Assembly: GCA_913061095.1 (NCBI GenBank)
Contig: CAJXVM010000002.1
Span: 248,001-312,000, forward strand
Direction: 5' to 3'
DNA: 64,000 nt
From: an uncultured Ignavibacteria bacterium
GTDB taxonomy: Bacteria; Bacteroidota; Ignavibacteria; SZUA-365
This document shows positions 8,749-19,060 of the stretch, in pieces. The position numbers were made by a program, and so were the translations under genes. The notes beneath the pieces are model-generated. The model did not search any database, was not told the origin of the DNA, and was given only the letters and a program-made list of their open reading frames with translations. Position 1 is the first letter of the stretch. Every line of letters begins with the position of its first letter.

Positions 8749-11700
8749 TCACTTGAAATAGAACTTGAAGTACTTGTCATCGGAGCCGACATATCCCAGA
8801 ATACCGAGCGTGATGCTGGCACTGAGGGATTCCTTGTCACAGAGGCTCCCTTCACAATCGCTGTCGCAAATGCCCCACCCGGCATAGGTTTCTCCGTAGA
8901 GTGTGATCGGGAAATCACCCTGCACATACCAGGTTCCGTTGGACTGATACATGCCTTCGAATCCCGGTTCGATGAGAAGCCCTGCCTTCAGTCCCGCACA
9001 GGCAATCACAACGGAAGCTCCGACCTTTGCCTCGAGGTGACCGATCGCCCGCATCGCGACGAAATAGGTGTTCACCGGTCCGAAATTCATGCCGAAGCGC
9101 GCGTTCGCTCCGACCTGGCAGGTCAGACTTGCGGATACGAGGCCGAAGTCGAAATCGAAATTGGGACAGAATACCGGCGGCGGGAATTTGACCGTGCCCT
9201 CGAAGAAGAACCCGTTGAAATTGTGGAACTGCGGGGGAAGCCCGACGTTGTTATAGGAGTACGACGCGAACTCGTCCAGCTGCTTCTGCGTCAGCTGGAA
9301 GTTGCCGACCGCGAATGCGGCAGTGCCGTCGATCTTCGGCTGCGGCAGTTGGAATGACGCACCGCAGAAGAAATACCAGCCCTTGCCCGCACCGCTGATC
9401 AGCAGCGTCGCATCACCGACGAGGTAGGTTCCGCTGAAATCCTGCTCGATATGCAGCGTGCCCTCGAGCTGCTGCTCCTGGAAATTGTAAATCAGCGCGA
9501 TATCTCCGAAGGGGGTCTCGATCTGATCGACACCGATCTCCTGATCGTTCGCGACGATGTCACCCTGCACCTCGAAGCGCAGACGGCCTCCCTGGTTGTT
9601 GTTGATCAGGTCACCCTCGAACCAGAACAGCGTCCAGTCATTCTCTTCGACATGCATCTCCCCTTCGACATCCGCCATTTTGACGGTTCCGACGGGGACT
9701 TCCTCACCTTCGTTGACAATGAGTTCTGTCTTTGCCGGGGTGTGGTGCACCATGGAGGCGAGCCTGAAGGCGCCATCCTCGAAGACATCGACATTCGCAT
9801 GCCAGCCTTCTTCGTCGAACCACTGCGGTGGATCGCCGCCGCTGGACTTGAACTTGATCTGCACGCCGTTGACGGCAATTGTTTCCAGAATCGGGTCGGC
9901 TCGGAAGACGATCTCCTGGCCTTCCCGCGCGTAGGTGGAGATAACACTGATCATCCCGAGCTTCGGAATACCAAAGTCCATGCTGCCCGCGACTTCGATA
10001 TAGCCGGTCCTCGGATAGAGCTGATCAATGGCGTAGCTCGCCACCTTGTAGAGCGTAACGGCATTGCCGTAATAAGGCTGAAAATGTTTCGATCCGCTGG
10101 ATCGAACGTAGAATGATTCGATGAGGATTTTATCGGTCGGATCCATGCCCGGGAGCGCATCGATGGAACCGCACGATGTTTCGCCCGGGTCCGGGGAAGC
10201 GCCGATTTTCCAGTCCTTCGTCCCTTCATCGAAAACGAAATATGGATCTGCGGTGAAGTTAATTACCACCGTGTTCGAGAGACTGATCCTGTCGAGATTG
10301 TAGGAACCGTATTCGATCTGATCCGGAAGGATCTGCAATCCCGTAAACGGAACCTGCACGAGTTCAGCATCGACGTAGCCACTGTCGAGCCGCAGTCCGT
10401 TCTGGTCAATTGACCAAGACTTTCCGAGCATGCTCCACTCCCCGGCGAGGGGGATGAGAATGTCATCGGTGCTTACGATGTCTTCGACGTTGTCATGATG
10501 CGCGCGGATGGATCCGATGTCGATTTCAAGATCGGCGACCTCCACGTCCTGGATATTCGTATGGAGGATGGTCGGCAAAATCAGCGTGTCGCCGTTGAAG
10601 AAGCACGCGGCTGAATCCACTTCACAGTCAAATTCATAGAAGGTGTACTGAAGGGCGGAACCGTCCTCCATGCAGGCGTAAAATCCTGAGGGATCATCCC
10701 GCGCCTTGCTTCCATCCGATGTAATACTGGGCACGATCAGGCGATCGGTAGCGACGAGGTCGTTCGCGAGCGCGATCTGTGTCATGCCGAAATCCAGCGA
10801 TCCGCTGGCGAACTGGAATCCGGAGGGATTGACGGATACCGCGCCGCGGACTTCCCCGCGGGTCTCCGGCTGCACGATGTGGATGCCGTTGACGATGTCG
10901 TGCTGTCGGGCGGGAAAATGCTCGAACACCACGATTTCAATTTCATCTGCGAGTGTGACAAGAGGCAGCGTTTCCGGCTGCGCATACGGGAGTCCCTCAC
11001 TGTTGGTCTCGCCTGACGGCACGATCACGACATTGCTGAACGCGAGTGTCGCGGATGTATCTTTGAGCACAAACTGATCGTTGCCGGGCATTTCCACGAA
11101 GTTGCCCGAGAGCATGACCTTGCCCGCGCTGGAATCCACCGCGGTCACTTCGATCGGGAAGCCGAGCAGCGAGGTGATATCCATATCATTGTAGGCCTTC
11201 AGCTCGAAATCCCGCGTCGCTGTCATGCCGCGGTTGATGGGCACAATCGCGGTGTCACCGATGTAAGGACTCTTCGATTTGGCCGCAAGGAAGGTGTGCT
11301 TGCCCCGGGGCAGCGCGTGCAGTTCGTAGCGGCCCATGTTGTCGGTGTACGCGACCAGAGGATCGGTCTCGGCGGGATTGTCATAGAGCAATACGCGTGC
11401 ATTCGGAATCGGCACTGTGCCGACCCGCACGGTGCCCTTCAGCGCGCCACCCAGCTCCAGTACCACATCGAGTTCCTGCCAGACGGGTTCGTCATCCGGT
11501 ACACCCTGCGTGAATTCCTTGGCGATGTAGTCGCTCCCCAGCGGTCCCTCCACTTCTATCGTGGCCAGATCTCCGGATGAGAACCAGACAAAGTACGAGA
11601 CACCATTCGCATCGACGGAATCCGGCTCCATGCCGTTGACACGGACGCGCGCGCCGATGACGGGTTCATAGGTCGGCGGTTTCATCGAAAACTGCTGCTG

Positions 11701-14433
11701 GTTCATCGACGAACTGTATGCCTGCTGCCCTTTCGGATTGCTGCCCCCGCCGCTCGACAGCTTCTCGGTCACGGCACGGACCGCGAGCCGGTGCGCCTTA
11801 CGGAAGACGGTGAACTCGCCGATGTCTTCGGCTCCCATCGGGAGAAGAATCCAGAGTTCGTCGCTGTGATAGGACTCCAGGTTATCCGGCGTGATGTACA
11901 TGCGCCGGAGTCCGGGAACTGCCGGTGTCGTGAATTCCTCCTTGTAGGTGACCTGCCGAACAGAAGGCTTCGACTTGCGGACAAATCGGTTTGGCCGTGT
12001 GTTCTGTCGCACGAGTGACTGCTGCACGATGGTATTCTGCGGCGGACTGCCGCTCAGCTGCAGCTGTCTGGGAATCGCAAGCACATGCTTCACGGTATGA
12101 ACCTGCGCGCCGTTTCCGATACGGACTTTTCCGGCAACCGGTCGCCCGAATTCATCAACCAATCGTCCCTTTACCGTCAGCGCCGGTTCCAACTTCAGCG
12201 AAAAATGTTTCTTCTGCCCCTTCTCAACGACGATACCATTCTCCGTTGACGGATAGCGCAGGTACTTGTACCCCGCCTTGTTGATGACGATGAAATACTG
12301 CGAGGCACCGGAAGTCGGCTGCAGATTATCGAAGACGAATCCACCCTTGCTGTCGGTTTTACACGTACGCATCAGGACGGGGATGCCCATTCGCTTGTAG
12401 AGAAATACCGGTGTGTTGACAATCGGCACACCTTCGTTGTCGGATCGGTAAACCTCACCACTGATGCGCGGATTCTTCGCGATGGCTTTGACATACACCA
12501 TGGCGTGCATTTCGGCGGGCTCGTAATCTTCGTTGAACGTCACATAGTCGAACTTCAGACTGTTGCCCTTGTCGTCTTTCTCATCCATGAGAAAGCCGAA
12601 GTGGAAATTTTTCATGGCTGGATGATAGTACCGCACACCCTCTTCGGGACTCGTGACGATGACCTGGTAGAAGTCGCTCGGTCCGACACTCTTCGCGAGA
12701 AAGTGCATTGTGAAGAAACCCTCTGCGTCGGTCTCCCCCTTCCCGATGATCATAGATGAACCGAAGCCCAGCTTCGTAAATCCTGTCGGCTCCGGTGGAT
12801 CGAGTATCCCTTCGTTTTCCGGGATATCGAACGGCCGTGATCCCCGAATGACGGTGACATTCATACCAGAGAGATCGATCTTGTCCTCGTCAATGATGCC
12901 GTCGACTTCGATCGTAGCCCGGTACGAACGGACGAGCGAGAACAGGTCGCCCGCATCGAAGGATCCCCCCGGCTGAATCTTGAATTCATCCGACGGACTG
13001 CAGAGATGCGGATCGGCGACTTCGATCTGGTAGTAGCGGTACAGATCGCCGGTCACCTGCCCGACGAGGTCACCGCTGATGCAGTCGATCTGCGCATTCT
13101 CGAGAATACGTCCCGTTGAATCGTCACCAAAAAACTTGAATTCGAACGTGCCATCCGGATTCGTGGTGGTGGTGGCCACCAGCTTTTCGGCGTCGTACAT
13201 TTTGCCGTCATGGTAGAATGGATAGAATGCGCACATCGGCTCCGTCCTCGTGCGCCGGTACAGCTTGAGATGGATGCCTCCCATAGGCATGTCTTCCTTC
13301 ATGGAAAACATCCCGATATTCGCCTGGTATAACTGCTGCTGTCCCTGCGAGGGCGGCGTCTGCACTCCCTGCTGCTGCGTCGGCGGCGGCGTATTCTGCG
13401 AGGAGCCGGGAGTGACCTGCTTCCCCTTTCCCGACTTCGGGATCGTAACACTGCGCGGCTTAGGAATACGCGACTTGTACCATGTGGCATTCAATCTCCC
13501 ACTTAGACGGGTCAGTTGTCCGAAGACATAATTCGGATTGATATTGACGTTCTGCGCGATGGTTGACTTCCCTTCATCCTCCGAAACGACCTGCCGGAAT
13601 CCGGGTGGCACCGGCGGGTCGTAGGTAAATGCCCATATCTCACTCTGTCCGTCATCCTTGAAGGAATACCTGTCCATTTCGTCATATGCGAGGACCTGCC
13701 ATGCATACCGATGTCCCTTCTCAAGTTTCGGATCCGAGGGCCGGTACTGGTAGACCGGCAGATTCGATTCACGCTCGATCAGCGGCAGATTGGTTTTCAT
13801 GGCATTCGAAACGTTGGTCTGTCCGGGATCGAGTTCGATCAGTGTCAGCCGGTACTTTGCAAAGCGCGCTCTGCCCATGGGCACCGCCGTCCACTGGAAG
13901 GCAGGGCTCGCCGTGACATCACTGTTGTTGCGCGGGGTGATAAGGTGAGGTGCTTCGAGAAGACGGATACTGAAACGCGTACAGATTTCCGGGGTGAAGG
14001 GATCGTACGGCGCCTCGTACCTGACAAGACGGACGCAGAGGCGGAAATCGTCTTCGGGCAATCGCCCGCTGCGCCGCGTTTCCGCCCGCGTGCTCCCGAC
14101 GTATGTGACCACGCCCTCTTCGATGATATAGGCATCGACCGCGTTGAGCGTGATGGTGCCGGGTGGAATCATGACGGGAGGAATCGCGGCATCGAGATTC
14201 GTCTGTGCCACGCGTCCTCGGGCATCTCCCTCGATATATCCATCGAAGCGTACGGGGATTTCCACACGCGAGGAGTTTGTGACGATGAAGCGGATCGTAT
14301 TGGGATTGGATCGCCAGTCTGATACGTATGGTGATGGATTGGGATCCATCTGTATCGCCAGGGAGAGTTGCGCCTGCGCCGGTGCCGCACACATCAGCAG
14401 CAGAATGCAGATATACAGTCGTGAGGCTTTCAT
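8749..14433 (-). CDS. giant secreted protein with N-terminal TANFOR-like domain and carboxypeptidase-regulatory-like modules
   Basis: start at MKASRLYICILLLMCAAPAQA; N-terminal PSPYVSDWRSNPNTIRFIVTNSS... resembles TANFOR domain; modules ISGEVYR.., VKGRLVDEFGRPVAGKV.., LKGTVRVGTVPIPNARVLLYD.. Confidence 0.75.
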   Translation of the reverse strand: MKASRLYICILLLMCAAPAQAQLSLAIQMDPNPSPYVSDWRSNPNTIRFIVTNSSRVEIPVRFDGYIEGDARGRVAQTNLDAAIPPVMIPPGTITLNAVDAYIIEEGVVTYVGSTRAETRRSGRLPEDDFRLCVRLVRYEAPYDPFTPEICTRFSIRLLEAPHLITPRNNSDVTASPAFQWTAVPMGRARFAKYRLTLIELDPGQTNVSNAMKTNLPLIERESNLPVYQYRPSDPKLEKGHRYAWQVLAYDEMDRYSFKDDGQSEIWAFTYDPPVPPGFRQVVSEDEGKSTIAQNVNINPNYVFGQLTRLSGRLNATWYKSRIPKPRSVTIPKSGKGKQVTPGSSQNTPPPTQQQGVQTPPSQGQQQLYQANIGMFSMKEDMPMGGIHLKLYRRTRTEPMCAFYPFYHDGKMYDAEKLVATTTTNPDGTFEFKFFGDDSTGRILENAQIDCISGDLVGQVTGDLYRYYQIEVADPHLCSPSDEFKIQPGGSFDAGDLFSLVRSYRATIEVDGIIDEDKIDLSGMNVTVIRGSRPFDIPENEGILDPPEPTGFTKLGFGSSMIIGKGETDAEGFFTMHFLAKSVGPSDFYQVIVTSPEEGVRYYHPAMKNFHFGFLMDEKDDKGNSLKFDYVTFNEDYEPAEMHAMVYVKAIAKNPRISGEVYRSDNEGVPIVNTPVFLYKRMGIPVLMRTCKTDSKGGFVFDNLQPTSGASQYFIVINKAGYKYLRYPSTENGIVVEKGQKKHFSLKLEPALTVKGRLVDEFGRPVAGKVRIGNGAQVHTVKHVLAIPRQLQLSGSPPQNTIVQQSLVRQNTRPNRFVRKSKPSVRQVTYKEEFTTPAVPGLRRMYITPDNLESYHSDELWILLPMGAEDIGEFTVFRKAHRLAVRAVTEKLSSGGGSNPKGQQAYSSSMNQQQFSMKPPTYEPVIGARVRVNGMEPDSVDANGVSYFVWFSSGDLATIEVEGPLGSDYIAKEFTQGVPDDEPVWQELDVVLELGGALKGTVRVGTVPIPNARVLLYDNPAETDPLVAYTDNMGRYELHALPRGKHTFLAAKSKSPYIGDTAIVPINRGMTATRDFELKAYNDMDITSLLGFPIEVTAVDSSAGKVMLSGNFVEMPGNDQFVLKDTSATLAFSNVVIVPSGETNSEGLPYAQPETLPLVTLADEIEIVVFEHFPARQHDIVNGIHIVQPETRGEVRGAVSVNPSGFQFASGSLDFGMTQIALANDLVATDRLIVPSITSDGSKARDDPSGFYACMEDGSALQYTFYEFDCEVDSAACFFNGDTLILPTILHTNIQDVEVADLEIDIGSIRAHHDNVEDIVSTDDILIPLAGEWSMLGKSWSIDQNGLRLDSGYVDAELVQVPFTGLQILPDQIEYGSYNLDRISLSNTVVINFTADPYFVFDEGTKDWKIGASPDPGETSCGSIDALPGMDPTDKILIESFYVRSSGSKHFQPYYGNAVTLYKVASYAIDQLYPRTGYIEVAGSMDFGIPKLGMISVISTYAREGQEIVFRADPILETIAVNGVQIKFKSSGGDPPQWFDEEGWHANVDVFEDGAFRLASMVHHTPAKTELIVNEGEEVPVGTVKMADVEGEMHVEENDWTLFWFEGDLINNNQGGRLRFEVQGDIVANDQEIGVDQIETPFGDIALIYNFQEQQLEGTLHIEQDFSGTYLVGDATLLISGAGKGWYFFCGASFQLPQPKIDGTAAFAVGNFQLTQKQLDEFASYSYNNVGLPPQFHNFNGFFFEGTVKFPPPVFCPNFDFDFGLVSASLTCQVGANARFGMNFGPVNTYFVAMRAIGHLEAKVGASVVIACAGLKAGLLIEPGFEGMYQSNGTWYVQGDFPITLYGETYAGWGICDSDCEGSLCDKESLSASITLGILGYVGSDDKYFKFYFK

Positions 14434-14531
14434 GATCAACTCCTGACTACTTCTATTCATTTCGTTCCTGTTTCATCCTGCACGCGCTGCAAGGCGTGTA
14501 TCGTCCGCAGCCGGTTAACATGTGGAGGCGG

Positions 14532-16244
14532 TTATCTGCCGAAGCCGAACGTGCGCGAGTACTGCAGGCGCGTCATCGTGCCGGAATACGAACGGCGTGA
14601 CGGATCAACGGCGTCGTAACTGTTGTACTGGAAGCGCAGTTCGAGTGCATCCGTGCGCGAGATACGGTAGCGGCCGGAAAGTGCTATCACATCCTGCGTG
14701 TCGGTCTCGCTGACGGTGCTCGCCTTGGTGTAATTCCGTGTATATGAAAGATCCGTGTTCAGCGTGTTTTCAAAGAACGCATACTGCACACCAACAGTCA
14801 CACCGCGGATGATATCCGTCTGAAACGCGGTATTGATTTCCGTGAACTGCAGAGCAGAGGAAAATCCGAGTCCGGACTGCAGCGTGTTGATGTAACTGAG
14901 GACAGCGGTGAACACATCGTTGTCCGACGCCGCTCCGGTGAGGATATTCTCGTCAGAGTAACTCTGCTGCGTCATGAACAGCATGAAAAAATGCTGCATC
15001 GACTGTGTCGCGATGGTATACCGTGGTGTCAGTGACCACGATTCCGACACGTTCTCGATACGTGTGCTGTCGTTGACAGGGAGACTGCCCGCACTGCTCG
15101 ACATCGAGTAGTTCGAATACTGACCGTCAAGTCCGAACGAGGGATGTGGCATCCAACTGACATTCGCGGATCCGATGACGCGCTCGGTTGTGGCGATCCG
15201 GTCATCAAAGAGATTGTCATGACGGAAGCCGAGCGACCCGCCGGCCCGCAGAGTGCCGTCCGCGAGGCGAAACGTGGGTTCGATGGTGATGTCCTCGATA
15301 TCGCTCTGCGTGTACAGCGCTCCCATCGTCTCATACTCGGGTTCCACACGCGCATACTGGAGCTTGAGCGACCACAGTTCGGCGAAATACGTTCCGGCCA
15401 GACGAAAAGCGAAATTGAGCCGTGTGGACAGATGCGTATCGTAGAGTCCAGCACTGGCCGTCACGACGTCCTCATCCTCGACGAGCGGCAGCTCGCTGTC
15501 CCGCGTGTAAAAACTTCCCGCTGCTTCCGCATCCAGAATGATCTTCCCATCCGCAAAACCAAGTTTCCCGTTCATCCCGAGCACCAGATTGTCCTCCGGA
15601 TGGACATTCCCGAAGGTGGGCATGCCCGTGAGCGATGTGGAATCATCCCATGCATGGAGCACATTGATATCCAGCTTGGTATTTTCCTTTCCGATACCTC
15701 CGCCCACAACCCAGCCCATACGCTGATAAACGGCACGGATCCCCAGCGCCGTATCCTCGGGCACGCTGCGGCGAAACCGTCCGTACATGCTGCGTATGCG
15801 GAACCAGTCACCGTCCACTTCCGCCCCACCCCCGAGAATCACTGCGTCATTGAGCGTATAGTCTGAGAAATGCAGCGAGCGGTATCCCCCGTGCAGAGTC
15901 AGCCACTTGTAGCGGGGGCTGACACCGAACTGATTGAAGGGCTGATTGAAGGAACGTTCCGTTGTCGAGAGCACGAAGCTGAACGGAAGCTGCAGACCGT
16001 AAATCGAGATGGTAGGATTGAAGTACAGCCGCGCGGAATTGACAGGTCGACGCGTATCCAGACCGGGGATGGAGTAGTTCTCGGCCGCCGTGACGAGATT
16101 ACCCGTCAGCGTGACGGCATCACCGGATCCGGATAGGTCCTGTGCCGCAGCGGAAACGGTGAGAAGAATTCCCGCGATGAGGAATACTGGACTTCTCTCC
16201 CGAAACACACAGGCGCGCATCGTGCGCCATAGGGCGACACACAT
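14532..16244 (-). CDS. exported outer-membrane beta-barrel-like protein
   Basis: signal peptide (FLIAGILLTVSAAAQ) and long series of amphipathic strands (LRFQYNSYDAVDPSRRSYSGTMTRLQYSRTFGFGR end). Confidence 0.6.
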   Translation of the reverse strand: MCVALWRTMRACVFRERSPVFLIAGILLTVSAAAQDLSGSGDAVTLTGNLVTAAENYSIPGLDTRRPVNSARLYFNPTISIYGLQLPFSFVLSTTERSFNQPFNQFGVSPRYKWLTLHGGYRSLHFSDYTLNDAVILGGGAEVDGDWFRIRSMYGRFRRSVPEDTALGIRAVYQRMGWVVGGGIGKENTKLDINVLHAWDDSTSLTGMPTFGNVHPEDNLVLGMNGKLGFADGKIILDAEAAGSFYTRDSELPLVEDEDVVTASAGLYDTHLSTRLNFAFRLAGTYFAELWSLKLQYARVEPEYETMGALYTQSDIEDITIEPTFRLADGTLRAGGSLGFRHDNLFDDRIATTERVIGSANVSWMPHPSFGLDGQYSNYSMSSSAGSLPVNDSTRIENVSESWSLTPRYTIATQSMQHFFMLFMTQQSYSDENILTGAASDNDVFTAVLSYINTLQSGLGFSSALQFTEINTAFQTDIIRGVTVGVQYAFFENTLNTDLSYTRNYTKASTVSETDTQDVIALSGRYRISRTDALELRFQYNSYDAVDPSRRSYSGTMTRLQYSRTFGFGR

Positions 16245-16338
16245 GTCGACTGCTCCTCCGCCGAAGCGGTGTCGTAATTATTGACAGGTTTCAGGGAAAG
16301 ATATAAGAGTGTGGGCAGAAAGTCCAATATCTGATCAA

Positions 16339-16899
16339 TTAATCTTTCGCCCTGAGGATTTCGCGAACGACGTACTCCGCGGCTTCGGTATTCAGTCCGG
16401 ATCTCCAACCCAGCGCCCTGACATCGTTGAACGTGATCGGGGTTTCCACGAGACGCGTTCTTCCCAGTTCGTCATCGAGCACATATTGTTTTCGCACGAG
16501 TTCCTGCGGCACCCCCCTGCGAATCGTGAAGTACCAGAAACCGGGTTCCAGCACGATCTCCCTCCCGCTCCGGTAGACGACGCGAAGATACATGTCCATC
16601 CAGAGCGACTCGGCCTCCATCATCGGCAGTTCGACTTCCTTTTCCTCCTGCGATCCCTCAAGTTTTGCCGTCCCCGTCACGAAACACTCGATGCCGCGAT
16701 AGTGAAGCCCAGCCTTCGAGGTAAACGCCCACTGCCCTTCCTGCATCCTGATCCGAAGGGGATAATGCGTATACAGCGAATGCTCCATGGCCCAGAAATC
16801 CTGCAGCTCACCGTTTTCCATGAGTTCATAGGTCGGTGCGCACCCCTGAAGATGCAGGAGAAGCATCAGAGGCAGCAGGGGAAGCAGCGGTCGTTTCAT
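16339..16899 (-). CDS. predicted lipoprotein, unknown function
   Basis: MKRPLLPLLPLMLLLHLQGC lipobox. Confidence 0.6.
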   Translation of the reverse strand: MKRPLLPLLPLMLLLHLQGCAPTYELMENGELQDFWAMEHSLYTHYPLRIRMQEGQWAFTSKAGLHYRGIECFVTGTAKLEGSQEEKEVELPMMEAESLWMDMYLRVVYRSGREIVLEPGFWYFTIRRGVPQELVRKQYVLDDELGRTRLVETPITFNDVRALGWRSGLNTEAAEYVVREILRAKD

Positions 16900-16977
16900 G
16901 ACTCTCCATTCCATGTGATACGTGGAAATGCGGCCTCCGCAAGATACACACAGGACTCCCCTGTCGAATCCATCCGG

Positions 16978-17535
16978 TTACTCTGCGGAGAACTGGAACA
17001 TGATGATGAGGATGCCGATGCGTTGATTCAGTCCCGTCAACGGGACGATCGCGCGGTAGCTGTTCTCCCCGGCACGCTCGAACAGCGGTGCATCCAGCGA
17101 TTGCACGAGTGTCCGGAATGTCGCATCGACCATGCTTCCTTCAAGGTTCCTGTCCGAAGATGCGACAACCATGCCGTCTTCCGCGGTGACAATAACAGTC
17201 GCCGCAGACGTCTTCCGAACCAGTTCATCCGCGTAGCTGCGGAGACGGGTGATGTCGTCCTCCATCAGCGCCTGGCGGACCGCGAAGCCGGCGGCTGTTC
17301 CCGTCGCCCGCACCAGATCGAGCGTCCGGGTTTCCAACTGCTGCGCTGTCGTTTCCCGGAGGTCCTCCACCGCCGAATCATGCTCATGCCGCATACTGCT
17401 CTCCGAAAAGATTTTCCAGACGAGCAGCACGAGAGCGACGGTGATGAGAAGGTAAATCGTGAGACGGTAGAGGCGACCACGGATAACAGACGGGTCACGC
17501 TTCGCGACAGTGTTTTCTGCGGATGCTTCACTCAT
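16978..17535 (-). CDS. membrane-anchored stand-alone sensor-like (Cache-type) protein
   Basis: single TM then extracytoplasmic domain with VTAEDGMVVASSDRNLEG pattern; no output domain. Confidence 0.55.
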   Translation of the reverse strand: MSEASAENTVAKRDPSVIRGRLYRLTIYLLITVALVLLVWKIFSESSMRHEHDSAVEDLRETTAQQLETRTLDLVRATGTAAGFAVRQALMEDDITRLRSYADELVRKTSAATVIVTAEDGMVVASSDRNLEGSMVDATFRTLVQSLDAPLFERAGENSYRAIVPLTGLNQRIGILIIMFQFSAE

Positions 17536-17690
17536 GATGATCTCCTCAATCTTTTTCTTTTAAAAGTAGGAATCTGTTTTCGAGATGCAAATTCCCCGCA
17601 TCATTCTTCCCTGCCACAATGTGCGCTGGAACAGATTCCCGCGTTAATGCGTTATTCGGGATGAACATTATCATGATTTTCTGACTGTCT

Positions 17691-18221
17691 ATGCGAACTG
17701 CTGTCTGGCTTACAATGCTTTTTCTTGCTGGTTCGATCGTCCGGGCCCAGGCGCTGCCTGAGCCGACACGGGTCATCAGCAGTAACACGCATGTCGTGCC
17801 GGTGTACCGCGGTTTCGAGGCGATGGCGCCGCTCGTGGAGCGTCGTCCCGACACGTTACACATCATTAATTTCTGGGCGACCTGGTGCGCTCCCTGCGTC
17901 AAGGAACTGCCGTATTTCGAGGAACTGACACGCGAACGGGGTGACCGGCCACTGAAGGTGGTACTGGTAAGTCTGGACTTTCGTCAGCAGCTGGAGACAC
18001 GCTTGCTGCCGTTTCTGAAGGATCGGGATATTACATCCAGTGTCGTTGTGCTGGACGACCCGGACGCCAACAGCTGGATCGACCGTGTCGATCCTTCATG
18101 GAGCGGTGCCATACCGGGAACGCTGTTCCTCGGGAAGGGGACACGCCTGTTTCGCGAACAGACATTCACCCGCAACGAACTTCATTCACTTGTCGATTCA
18201 TTACTGGAACGCACACCATGA
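17691..18221 (+). CDS. TlpA-like thioredoxin-fold protein, exported
   Basis: signal sequence and INFWATWCAPCVKELPYFEEL (CxxC motif). Confidence 0.85.
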   Translation: MRTAVWLTMLFLAGSIVRAQALPEPTRVISSNTHVVPVYRGFEAMAPLVERRPDTLHIINFWATWCAPCVKELPYFEELTRERGDRPLKVVLVSLDFRQQLETRLLPFLKDRDITSSVVVLDDPDANSWIDRVDPSWSGAIPGTLFLGKGTRLFREQTFTRNELHSLVDSLLERTP

Positions 18222-18826
18222 AAACATACACGCTTCCTCTTTTTGCACTCCTGTTCACGCTGGGCTCACTTACTGCGATCGCCGACGGATATGAAGTCGG
18301 GGACAGGGCAACCGATTTCCGTCTGAAGAATGTGGACGGAGCGATGGTTTCCCTCTCGGATTATTCCGATGCGAAAGGGTTCATCGTCATTTTCACCTGC
18401 AACCATTGCCCGTATTCCGTTGCCTATGAGGATAGGATCATCGCACTTGACAGGAAGTACAGGGACAAAGGATTCCCCGTGATTGCGATCAATCCGAATG
18501 ATCCGGCCGTTCAGCCGGAAGACAGCTTCGAAAAGATGCAGGAGCGTGCCGAGGAGAAGGCATTCCCCTTCCCATACCTGTTCGATGAAGGCCAGAAGAT
18601 CTATCCCCAGTACGGAGCGACACGCACTCCGCATGTATATCTTCTTGAGAAAAGCGACGGTGACCACATCGTCCGCTATATCGGAGCCATCGACAACAAT
18701 CACAGTGATCCGGAAAATGCCGACCAGCATTACGTGGCCGATGCCGTCGACGCTCTGCTCGCCGGGGACAATCCGGATCCGGACATGACCAAGGCCATCG
18801 GCTGTACGATCAAAACGAAAAAATAG
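18218..18826 (+). CDS. thioredoxin/peroxiredoxin-family exported protein
   Basis: start at MKTYTLPLFALLFTLG; FTCNHCPYSVAYEDRI motif; ATGA overlap with preceding gene. Confidence 0.82.
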   Translation: MKTYTLPLFALLFTLGSLTAIADGYEVGDRATDFRLKNVDGAMVSLSDYSDAKGFIVIFTCNHCPYSVAYEDRIIALDRKYRDKGFPVIAINPNDPAVQPEDSFEKMQERAEEKAFPFPYLFDEGQKIYPQYGATRTPHVYLLEKSDGDHIVRYIGAIDNNHSDPENADQHYVADAVDALLAGDNPDPDMTKAIGCTIKTKK

Positions 18827-18881
18827 CAGACAAGAAGAACGTCAGCATACTGCTCGCCTTCCCGCGCGAGCGCACGAGTCA

Positions 18882-18920
18882 AACCGTCACCCTGAATCTG
18901 TCGAGGGGTGACGGTTCTTT
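18882..18920 (+). terminator. Rho-independent terminator
   Basis: perfect 11-bp stem AACCGTCACCC / GGGTGACGGTT followed by CTTTT. Confidence 0.75.
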
Positions 18921-19060
18921 TATAAGCGGCACGGAATAACGACCTGCGGCAGGCTCCAGCTTGCAGAATATCCGCGCCGTTACTACCTTGTTGTTCAATC
19001 TGCGACCGTCAGTTCTGAGTACCCGGATATACTCGATACAGTCACCATCGTGGAGGATGT

